From: Liolophura sinensis
Taxonomy: Eukaryota; Mollusca; Polyplacophora; Chitonida; Chitonidae
Reading direction: 5' to 3'
Assembly: GCF_032854445.1 (NCBI RefSeq)
Contig: NC_088300.1
Location: 54,288,984 to 54,348,983 of the forward strand
DNA: 60,000 nt
The notes below the pieces were generated by a model. The model did not search any database. It saw only the letters and a list, made by a program, of their open reading frames with translations, and was not told where the DNA came from. Of this stretch, positions 35,448-47,600 are shown in pieces; positions within the stretch are counted from its first letter, which is position 1, and each line of letters starts with the position of its first letter. The position numbers and the translations under genes are program-made.

Positions 35448-36312
35448 TCAGACTAAACCAAATCCTTGGTTTCCCTCAGTGATGGCCAGCAGAAGAGCTT
35501 TGTGGAACTGTTCTATACTGTCATAATCAGGCAGGCACAGCTGGTTGAAGCTGAAAAATACACAAGAGCACATGTATGCAGTGATTTCTTTAGTTTGAAG
35601 CAATACATGTTAAAGAGACAAATATCAAGATGTATCTTCTGCATCAGTGGCATGAGAAAAAGGATCTTCAATGCAAAGATTGTTTACAAAACCGTAATGC
35701 TAAAAGAATTGAATGAAAAAGGATCTTCGATATAACAATGTTTACAAAACCATAATGTTAGCAAACTGCTCAACCTGTTATGTTCATCAATTTCTACTAT
35801 ATTAAAATTGTTCTTTCATGACAACACAGATCAGATTTAGAGAAAACTCTCAACAAAAATTACTTAATATGCTTCTTTTGGCAATATAAGACCGGATGAA
35901 TTTTTTTAAAGGATTAATCATTCAAAATAAGTTTTGGTCTGTGATCTCATGGAAAACAGACAATGAATAGCTAATATAATGTTTTATTGTAATTCAGACC
36001 TAGGCAAAATAATTTCTAACTGAATGATATTGTCAAGTTCAAGAACATCTACATATTAACATCTGACATAAGATACTTTTTCTCATATCTGACTCGTGCG
36101 TGATGTAAATTCCACAGATTTCCCCGAGATAATTACCAGGTGTGGGCTGTGGGCAGATTGCCATATGTCACAGCAGTTGTTAGTTGAATCTTGGGATTAA
36201 GCTCAGCAAATCCACCAGGGGGTAGCAGAGAACTGCCTGTGATGAACTGAAGGAGACGAGCCATCTGCTCCTCTGTGAAGCTTGCAACAATTGTCCAGAA
36301 CCAGTCCAGTAC
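35448..36312 (-). CDS. AREL1: AREL1 HECT C-lobe exons with the catalytic cysteine
   Basis: Exon 36312-36137 (WFWTIVASFTEEQMARLLQF... LPPGGF... LPTAHT) ends ACCTG|GTAATT, and the last exon 35550-35448 begins after TTTCAG with CTTCAACCAG. The catalytic cysteine codon TGC is therefore divided TG|C by a phase-2 intron. The final residues, ITEGNQGFGLV before TGA, match human ISEGCEGFGML, so the protein ends at its usual place. Confidence 0.95.
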
Positions 36313-38624
36313 CTGTCAAATCAAGAAACACACAAATGGAAAAAGTGTTAAAGACACCTGAGCTTTTATAGGTGCAAGGTTCAATCATAAAGCTTCTTAT
36401 ACATATGGAAATGTTTGATAATATAGATATAACCATCACATTTCTGTTATTAGTTTACAGACTCATTGTTTCTGCTGTAATATCACTGTGGTCATATAAC
36501 AAGGCCATATTTCCTTGTAACCTACGGGTGGCCAAATTAACATTTAAAGTTAATTGATAATTCATTTAGAAATATCACTGTTTATCAACTTAAATCATCT
36601 TAGCACAAATGCTTTGTAATACGGGGCCCAGATGACAAGTCACATGTACTTACCTTAAGGAAGGCCAAAGAGGATCCGCAGACAACGTGGTGCACTTTGA
36701 AATCAGATATACTGTAGTTCCCTGTGCCGCACATCAATAGCTGTGAACACACAAAAAGCCAGTAAATACCAGTAGGCTAGCTTAAGAATTTATAGATACA
36801 CTGTTACTAGTGCACACAGGGTTTTTCTGTTATTTTAAACACATTAACACTATAAAAAAAAAAACTTTTGACGTGATATTCATTAAAGGGGCTGAAAACA
36901 GGTTGACCACATAATGTGAGTGTATATGTACATGTACTTGCATTAACAATAGGTTTTTTGTGAGAATGGGCCCCTATAATTGCTAAAAACAGCTTTCAGC
37001 CACAACTACTGCCATCATCGGATAAAACATTACATTAATGTGCAAAATTGTCCAAATAATCCCACATGTTTTGGTTAAACCTCTCTGTTGTAGAACATAG
37101 TAGAACTTACCTCCAGCTCATTTTCATCAAATATACTGAGGAGATTGTCCGGGATGAGCTCATTAAGTCCCCGTAGGAAGTACTCCACCTCCTCCCTCAC
37201 GCTGTTTGTTAACCTCTGCTGTGCCAGGAGATCCAAGTACTGCAGCTTGTTCTTGTTTGTCACACGAACCTTAGAGCCATTGGGCACCAGGTCAATCATC
37301 TGACAAAATACAACATGATTTGGAACATTCTGAACAGATACTCCCAACACCAACTGTCAAAGTGCAAGCCATGTTCTACTTCTCACTCATAATTTTCGTA
37401 CACAATGATTGATACCTCATATATATTTTTAATTATCTGACTGCAGTTTAATAATGTACTCAAAATTTTCTTCACTGGTACGACAATGGTTCTGTTGGTG
37501 GTTGGAGACCACCACATTACATTGATAACTGAACCAACACCTTCAGGGTCACCACAGTTGAGACACCACTGATTCCACATGGTGAGTATACTGGCTCATC
37601 AGATCAACACTTGCACCTAACAAGGATGTCTTCGAAGCCAATACATTTATACTAACTGAATCTTAAATCTGCTGAAGATCCAGCTGTCCAGTATCATTGT
37701 TTTTGCTTTAATCTTTTTTTATTTTTTTTATTTTTTATTTATCTTTGTATGTTGATTCAAGGGACACCAAATGCAAACACACTAAATCTGTTTTATAACA
37801 ACATTACATTTTTGTCCTTCTGATCATTAAATCCTTCACTCATATGCTGTCTTTATATCGACAGACACCATAGAATATACAGCACGTGTACCTTGATGAG
37901 ATGCCCTGTGTCATTAAATCCTTCACTCATATGCTCTCTTTACATCGACAGACACCATAGAATATACAGCACGTGTACCTTGATGAGATGCCCTGTGTCA
38001 TTAAATCCTTCACTCATATGCTCTCTTTACATCGACAGACACCATAGAATATACAGCATGTGTACCTTGATGAGATGCCCTGTGTCATTAAATCCTTCAC
38101 TCATATGCTCTCTTTACATCGACAGACACCATAGAATATACAGCATGTGTACCTTGATGAGATGCCCTGTGTCATTAAATCCTTCACTCATATGCTCTCT
38201 TTACATCGACAGACACCATAGAATATACAGCACGTGTACCTTGATGAGATGCCCTGTGTCATTAAATCCTTCACTCATATGCTCTCTTTACATCGACAGA
38301 CACCATAGAATATACAGCACGTGTACCTTGATAAGATGCCCTGTGTCATTAAATCCTTCACTCATATGCTCTCGGGGCCTCCGTGGCTCAGTCGGTTAAA
38401 GCGCTAGTGCAGCGTAATGACCCAGGAGTCTCTCACCAATGCGGTCGCTGTGAGTTCAAGTCCAGCTCATGCTGGCTTCCTCTCCGGCCGTACGTGGGAA
38501 GGTCTGCCAGCAACCTGCGGATGGTCGTGGGTTTCCCCCGGGCTCTGCCCGGTTTCCACCCACCATAATGCTGGCCGCCGTCGTATAAGTGAAATATTCT
38601 TGAGTACGGCGTAAAACACCAATC

Positions 38625-38655
<31 letters not shown>

Positions 38656-41600
38656 TGCTCTCTTTACATCGACAGACACCATAGAATATACAGCATGTGT
38701 ACCTTGATGAGATGCCCTGTGTCATTAAATCCTTCACTCATATGCTCTCTTTACATCGACAGACACCATAGAATATACAGCACGTGTACCTTGATGAGAT
38801 GCCCTGTGTCATTAAATCCTTCACTCATATGCTCTCTTTACATCGACAGACACCATAGAATATACAGCACATGTACCTTGATGAGATGCCGTGTCATTAA
38901 ATCCTTCACTCATATGCTCTCTTTACATCGACAGACACCATAGAATATACAGCACGTGTACCTTGATGAGATGCCCTGTGTCATTAAATCCTTCACTCAT
39001 ATGCTCTCTTTACATCGACAGACACCATAGAATATACAGCATGTGTACCTTGATGAGATGCCCTGTGTCATTAAATCCTTCACTCATATGCTCTCTTTAC
39101 ATTGACAGACACCATAGAATATACAGCACGTGTACCTTGATGAGATGCCCTGTGTCATTAAATCCTTCACTCATATGCTCTCTTTACATCGACAGACACC
39201 ATAGAATATACAGCATGTGTACCTTGATGAGATGCCCTGTGTCATTAAATCCTTCACTCATATGCTCTCTTTACATCGACAGACACCATAGAATATACAG
39301 CACGTGTACCTTGATAAGATGCCCTCTGTCATTAAATCCTTCACTCATATGCTCTCTTTACATCGACAGACACCATAGAATATACAGCATGTGTGCCTTG
39401 ATGAGATGCCCTGTGTCATTAAATCCTTCACTCATATGCTCTCTTTACATCGACAGACACCATAGAATATACAGCACGTGTACCTTGATAAGATGCCCTG
39501 TGTCATTAAATCCTTCACTCATATGCTCTCTTTACATCGACAGACACCATAGAATATACAGCATGTGTACCTTGATGAGATGCCCTGTGTCATCATACTC
39601 CTCCTCAACCATGTACAGCTCCAAATCCTCCACACTGTTCTCTTCTATAAACTTGATTTTTGTTTCATACAGCTCTGGGTCATCACTTTCAAAATGCTGA
39701 AAGAACAACAAAGAACATTCAAATCATTCTAGAGAAGACCAACATATTCTTATTTGTTTCTTCAGTAGTTAAAGACTTGGTATAGACATTAAAGGTATTC
39801 ATACATAAAAACACAAGAATGACGTACCAAATACTGGTATACCTGTCTAATATTCTCAAAGGTTGAGCCATTGCGATGGAGGCATCAATGCCAATATTCA
39901 TTGAAAAAAAAAACCCTGTTACATGTACTTGTGTCAGTTATTAATACAAGAACAGAACGTCAAATGACAAATCCATGAAACATATGGTAAATTTGAACTT
40001 CTGACACAAACTATCAGTTGACTTGCCCAGCAAGGCCTCTTGTTATAATTGGGGACCAATCCAGAACTTGATCAAAAACAGCATGACCTTTAAAGTTAAC
40101 AGGCATATGCGCATGATTATGGTCACAAAAAATTATTTGAATCATTCTAAAACTCTGTTAGTTGTGTTGCCAAGAAATGTTGTCATGATTTCAGATAGAA
40201 AGGGCCATAACTCTTCCAGCACGTCTACTGAAAACTCAAAAAAAAAAAAAAAAAAAAAATTGGAAACTCGCAAAAAAAGAACAGTTTATGTGAAATAAAG
40301 ACAGACAGACAACATTGATTGTCATATTCATAACCCTACAAACATATATATCGTGGGGATAAAAAGGGATTTGCTGTAACTTCCTAACTTCTTTAATCAT
40401 CAAAAAATGAAATTTTTATAAACATCACAGAAAGATGTCATATTCCCGAATATTTTTAAATATACGACGAGTGGGGAATATGTACAATACAGAATGTTTA
40501 ACTGCATAAGGCCTGGAGGGGATAATAAAGGTTGAAGCTTCTTGCCTTATAGTTTATCCGCAATCCAATCAGCTGAGCCAGAAAGGAGCGACTGAAGCGA
40601 GCCTTGACAAATTGTTTATACGTCCCACCCAGAGCTGTCTCATACAAACATTTGCCCACTATTTTCCCAGCAAACTCGTAATACTTCAGCTTCAGCTCAG
40701 GGGGACGCTGAGGGTTTGGGTGAACCTGAAAACAACAAAGTATAAATAGCAAATATCATCTGTGGGGCTAGATATGATTTCTTTCCCGCTTCACTGTACA
40801 AAACTGAGAAGCGAGAAGAATTCTGAAAGACATTTTTTGATTTCTATTTCGATGTCACCCCATGGAAAGTATTTGAAATATCACAGAGAAAATATATTAA
40901 AAAATTTAAATGAAAAAACCAAACAGCTCACCCATCCATATAAAAGAAGACGGAAAGTGCAAGAAAAAATTAATTTTGCAGTGAAAAATGTTCCTCCTGT
41001 TCTATTTGTTTTTTGGTGGAACATACTGTTACATATCTTAAGGCCTTGGGATTTAATATCTGACTTACTAAGGCCTGAGGAGAGTCAGTAAATCGTGTGA
41101 AGAGCCCTGACTCTGTGGGATCAAACAGGTCAGTACATAACAGTTCAAACCATTCCCTCCTGAGCCCTCCCCAGTCCAGACCTGCCAATACAAAAACACA
41201 TTAGTTACACGTTTATTTATTTGATTGGTGTATTAAACCGTTCTCAAGAATATATCACTTATACGACGACAGTCACCATTATTCATTGAAGGAAGCCAGC
41301 CAGAGCCCGTGGGAACCTACGACCATCTGCAGGTTGCTGCAGACATTCCTACATACGGCTGGAGAAAAAGCCAGCCTGAGCTAACAGTATGGGTCATAGT
41401 GTCATGCTGTCACACTAACCAAAGCCACGGAGGCCCCCACTCATTTATCACGTGACTAGTATAGGCCTCGGAGTAAACCATGAAAATGAACAAAATAGCA
41501 ATAATAAACCATGAAGAAAAAAATTGCATACCGATAACTATTTAATGCAATACAAATTCTTTATCAATTTTTTCCAAAGAAAAACACAAAGTTCTGTAAA

Positions 41601-44600
41601 TTACGGAAATAGTGTTTTCTTTTGCACGGTTAAGATTTACTTGAAGTAAAAATATTGTGGATCTCTCACATCCAGATGTTTCTGGCTTTGTTGCAGCTTT
41701 ATTCCAAAGCATACATGACAGATGGCTGCGGTTTAACTTTCTGGATTTCCTACACCCATAAATCCACTAACAATGTTAATGTTATCTATATGACTGGTGG
41801 GTGATCATACTGTCTTATGCTTTATCCAATGCTACTTCACTGATGTCGTTCAAAACAGTTTAGAATTTTTGAGTTTTGAAATACATGTAGAAATGTGTAC
41901 CATCAAGAGCTTTGTGGGAACTTCTAGAAAATACCTCTTGCAAAACACAACTGCTTGATTGCAAACTCCACTGAGATCTGCTGATCAATTCAACAACCTC
42001 ACCAATGTCATACGACATCACATCATCGTATATAGCTAAAATAATATACTAAAATTTAGGATATATCTTAAAACAGACATCCTGAATTCCGACTTCAGCA
42101 GTTACCTTTCCTATAAATTTATTTATTTGTTTTAATGGTGTATTAGGCCGCATGCGTGAATATTGTGATAAGAAAGATTTGGGCTATAATAGATTATATC
42201 CTCAAAATGAAATAAATCATATCTTTTAGTCAATACACGGTTCTTTTATAATATTATATCACAAATTTTTGAGAATTAGGGTTTATGCATTATGACACCT
42301 TCAAAAAGCGTGCTGGACCATAATGACTGAATAAAAACTATTTCATATGAATCGTACAATTTAATAAATTAACTGACTGTTCACTTAGTTTGATTTTGCT
42401 GAATTCTCCGAAAATCTCTACTATAAATCATGCTGTGTTTATAACAAACATCAATCAGACACATATTAATACATAATGAAAAGCCCTTACCTTCTTCTCC
42501 CTGAAACGTGATCTCAAAGTTTTTACACCAGTCTTGCAAATCAAAGGACTTTGTTGCCTTATATGACTGTTAAACGAAATACACTTTCTCGTCAATGGAA
42601 GTTTGTAAACAGAAGATCAATAAAACAAATATGTGATGTCAAAATGAGAGTATAAAGTCTAATATACAATAATTAATAAAGAATTACTACATGAGACAAA
42701 CTAGGAAACTATCTGTGTAAATGTCTGTGTTAACCTTAGAGATTTAGAAACTGATGGCACACTACATGTAAGTAGTAATTCCATGTCATTACCTTATACG
42801 GTGTTAAATCCCAGACATTCATTCATGATATTTTACATTTGCTAGCTTGGTAAATAAGAAGCATATTACTCACTTTTTATTATGACAGACACTAGGGTAC
42901 AACAATTATACAATACAAAAGTATTCTATTTTTTTCACTAGCGATGGGCCTACTAGCTGGGGTTTTGAACCAGTGATCTCTGAGTTTCGAGTCCATGCTT
43001 CTACCACTAAACTAAACGGAAATTCCCTCCAGCCCGGAGGTAGACAGCACTGAAATCGCTGAAATCCAATAGGAATTTCCCTTTAGTCTAGTGGTAGAAG
43101 AGTGGACTCCAAATCTGGATATCACTGGTTCAAATCCCTAGCTGGTAAGCCCCTTCACAACTAAATCAGGAATAGGCACAAAAACTAATCTGTTTCAGGA
43201 TAAATTAGACCAATAGTGCCACGCATATACTGAAACTGCTTACACTGTATCTCAGTTTGGATCGGTCAATTTTTACAGGTATCCCACTGTGTTTTCTCTT
43301 GATGTGAAGCTGTCTGATCTCGTGCTGGAAAAACCCTTGTTTGTCCTGAAACGTCTCTGAGCCACCTGGAGAACAACACCAATCAGAATTTTTAATTATG
43401 TTAAACCTAAGTTTCTTAATGTGATGTCATTTGGAATTTAGTTTTAGTTCCATACAAGGTTTACTTAGTGCACATTTCTGATAACACATTATACTACTTT
43501 ACTAAAATACCCATAATACTCCTGTCACAAGCACACCTTAATTCTGCGCTGAGCTCATACCAAATTTGGGGGATCCACTAAAGCCAAGATAATGATGCTT
43601 GAACCTAATATTCCTTGTTAACAATGAAAGTTGACGGACATCCACATAAATAAATCTCTCAAATTTACCTACATAAACTGACAAGGCTTTCAGAGAATAC
43701 CGATAGCTCGCCTGACTGAGCAGTTTGTAAACCTGCATAATGTTCAAGTCATGTGATATGTTCAAATATTGATCTCTAAACCTCAAAAAAGAGTAGAATG
43801 ATTACACTGTCATACACTGATATTATACTATAATTACAGTGCTTAGATATTGCCAATAAATCAACCATACCAAAATTATTATACTTTTACAACTATGACC
43901 GTTTATCCTATGAGTAAGGATTGCAGAGCAGTGACTTCATATGTTATGGGATTGTAAACCACCGTGGCAAAAAGACGTTGTCGGGAGTCAGTGCACAACT
44001 TTACCACAGAGGTCCTTGATATGAAAATCGCAAATTGCATTTGGCTATCCATGCACAATGGGAGACAAAATGTTGTGCTATGATGTAAAAGACTTCATTG
44101 GTCTTTGATATGCAAATCACTAGCGATAATTGGCTATCTGTGTACTATGGGTGGCTACTGCACCCTATGACTGGCTAATAACATTAACCAAACTTGACAT
44201 CGAAACCGATACCACCGCTGGCACATTCGTAAGATGAGCTAAAAATCCAACCACTACATAAATATATACTTTTCTATACACAAGATGGCCAAACACATTA
44301 GGATAATAGTCTTACCAATATTTTTGAGCAAGAAGTTGGTAAAGGTAGCTGCTATGATGTTTCTTTCCTTAGCAGCTAAAGTTATAGGAGGTTGAGAGCC
44401 ATCGTCTATGGTAAACACTGGGGCCTCATACTGATTGTTAAAGCCATTGAAATGAAACTGGAACAACAATATACAAAATATAATAGCTGAAAATGAAAAT
44501 ATTCACAATAAGTGTAAGAAACAGATAAACAGGAAAATGAACTTATTCCATACTTATCACTCTAATCTGTCTATCTCTAGACAAAAACTATTCACTATCA

Positions 44601-47600
44601 CAATTACATTACCACATATATGAATAATAAGTTGAAATCTATTGAGATATATAATATGCAAACAGAGGCATCAATTGCTTAACTCTTACAGTGGATTTCT
44701 CTTGTATAATCAAGCTTAAATGAAATTACTTTAGTTTGAAGGCTGGCAGTTTCTATTGCCTTGATCAAGAATAAAACTTCACTATGATAAAATGATACAC
44801 AGCATAATCGCAACAACAATGTGCTCAATGGCAATGTATTTCATAAAACATTTGGCATGAACAAGGACTTCTGATATTTACTTGTTTTTAATTTCCCCAC
44901 ACAAGCACACACTTTGAACCCAAGAATTCCATGCATTGACCCTTGGTCTCATGTAATACGAAGGGCAAATAATAACTATTTGATTGCAAGAAAAGCTGGT
45001 CACAATTGATTGAAGGAAACGACATGGACATGTTCACTACCTGAATGTAGGAGTCAACTGTAAACACTCACCTTTGTAGATGGACAGACTCGGAATGTGA
45101 ACAGCTTTTTGCCAATAAATTTTAAGTAAAATTCCTTGAGTGTTAATTGCTGAAATTTGTAAGAAAACAACAAGCCGTAAATACATACAATACATTATTA
45201 AAAATCAAGAAAGAATTGAATATGAAGGAAAAAAATTTACTTCCAATAAAAATTTAAGCCAGGATGATGCACTGAAGCCAAGTTTTGTATATATCACTTC
45301 AAAACTCCTACAGTGAAGCTGTAGAAGAAATTTTAATTCCCGAATAGCCTTCAGGGTCCTGTCTGGCACAATGTTACATCAGGTAAAATGTGATCATGCT
45401 GACGTAGAAGTATGTCTTCACCATAGACATCATACTTTGTATGATGGGCCCCTGTTGTCTTATTAATGACTTGGAGCTCTGACTCCTCCAATCATTCATA
45501 CACCTCAGCCATGAACACACATTTTTATCAGGCAAATATTGCATTCCTTACCTTAGGGGAAATATATACATAAACTTTCTTGGCTTTCTCGTAGACCTCA
45601 TGGTTACAGGAAGTCAGACGAGCTTCGTACCACAGGTTGTGACTCTTTTTGGCAAGTGCTTTGCATACTTGAGCTGTATCATCAGCTGAAAAAAAAAATA
45701 AAACAAGAATGGCCGGGCTATATATGTACCTTTAAAATTGTGACTGTAATAGATTAAAATACCCAATGTACACACTGGAAAATGTGAGCTAATTATAAAC
45801 TGGATGGAAGCAACTAGTTAATGTTTACTGGATACAAATATGAGAGTGGACTGTATTTGTGCCGATGAACTCACCTTCTTCCATAAGTAGTCAGCTACAG
45901 ACTCATTCATACCTTAATTACTCTGACTGAGGGTGCAACCTGATACACCATCCACAAAAACACTGATCACCCAAATTAGTTAACAATTGTTTACAGAAAC
46001 CTGACCCAAGATCGATCTAAGGCATGATGCCATACTTTTATAAACCTGTAAGTTACATCAATGAAGGTGTAAATGAAATGGATTTACTTTCACGTACAAT
46101 CATGCTACATGTTCACTACAGGTATCGCACCATAGTACACACACGACATTCATCGTATTAGCAGATACTGCACTTTGGAAATTTAAATGCAACTAACAGT
46201 GATGCAGATGAAAGACACTACTACCAGTGATCTGGGAATGTTCTTCCACTCCTATGCTGATGATCACAATACAATCTAGTCAATCTTGAGGCTTTCTTCA
46301 CATGTACCTGTAGCGTGGTAATTACTTGACTGTGTAATACATGTACTCAATACACTTATTGTAGAGGTAGCCGTATTCAAGTTAAAAGTTGCACTCTAGT
46401 AACAAGCCCATCCTAGACAAACTACTGTATACGTATACAACTTTAATGTTTATCAAGCTACTGTCATAATCACATGAAGCGGTGAGATTTGGTAGCGTAC
46501 AAACAGTTCAGAGATATCAAAAGTATAAATGGAATAGTGCTAATTGCATGATTTTGACAAACTGTACTGTATGTGATCGCAAAGAGTAAAGCAGCACTGA
46601 AGCAAACAGCAACACTGATGCCATGGTAACAACATAAGAAACACCAAATTCTTATCATAGGTAAGAGATTTACAATGCAATTCACAAAATATCCCTCAGC
46701 CACAAACATGGTTGAAAGAGATGGAGGCAGAGGTCTAAATGGAGGCAGAGGTCTAACAACTCTCAAACATGTCAGGTTCAATTAAAAAACAACATGGCTC
46801 ATTTACATGTCTACTGTACAAGTTTGCTGAAAATTGCTTTGAGAGTTCACAGAAGAGAACAAGTGGTTACAAAATATAATGTCAATGACCTACTCTATGG
46901 AAAATGAATGTGGGGTTAAATTTTCCCTATGCATTTTAAGTGTAATGTATATATGGTGTAAGTTTAGTAAACCTGCCTATGGGCATGGGCGGAGATGTAA
47001 TAAAACTATGCTGGAGAAACTTCAGTTCTTAGCATATTAGCTAATACAGACTTCAGGCTCCGTGTCTGTGATTTAAAAGGCCATTCTTGACACAACCTGA
47101 ACGTACAAAAATATGATAAACTGTCAGGTTTCATATGTCAACCCTAAGCCCCAACTTGTGTATTGATCAGGCTTGTAGATTGGGTCGTCTGATAGAAGCA
47201 GGCAATAATGGATGTCACATGAAAAAAAATTGTTGTTAAAAAAAAAACATCGATCAACTATTTTATTTTTTTCATGGAAATTCACTGCCAATTTCAAGAC
47301 CATTTCTTGCAGAAAATGTACATTCTTAGATGCAAAGCTGAAAAATTGTTATGGTACTACAGCCAAAAATCAACACCTCTTTTCAGATTAAAAGCCATGT
47401 GATTTTAGAAGTATAAACTACTGCTTCTGAAATAACATAATTTAGCTAGATAATATGAAATGTAGTCCGGCCAAATCTATAAGTAGTCTTGAAAAACACT
47501 CCCACACAAAACTACCTAACTGCCACCACAAAGGGATATAAGATAAAACGATATGTATATCTGTATATCATCTATATACTGATAATACCCTGTCCTGACA

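Noticed and set aside
37828-39593. CRISPR-like array
   Set aside because: Units are contiguous and identical throughout with no unique spacers, and the locus is an intron of an animal gene.
37893-39700. Plus-strand open frames of 168 and 269 codons made of a 29-residue repeat
   Set aside because: The 87-bp minisatellite unit is a multiple of three with no stop in this frame, so openness is automatic. The strand is antisense to a confirmed AREL1 exon, and the SINE breaks the frame.
43071-43152. Functional tRNA gene
   Set aside because: Box-like words are present, but acceptor and anticodon stems do not pair properly and an inverted copy is adjacent.
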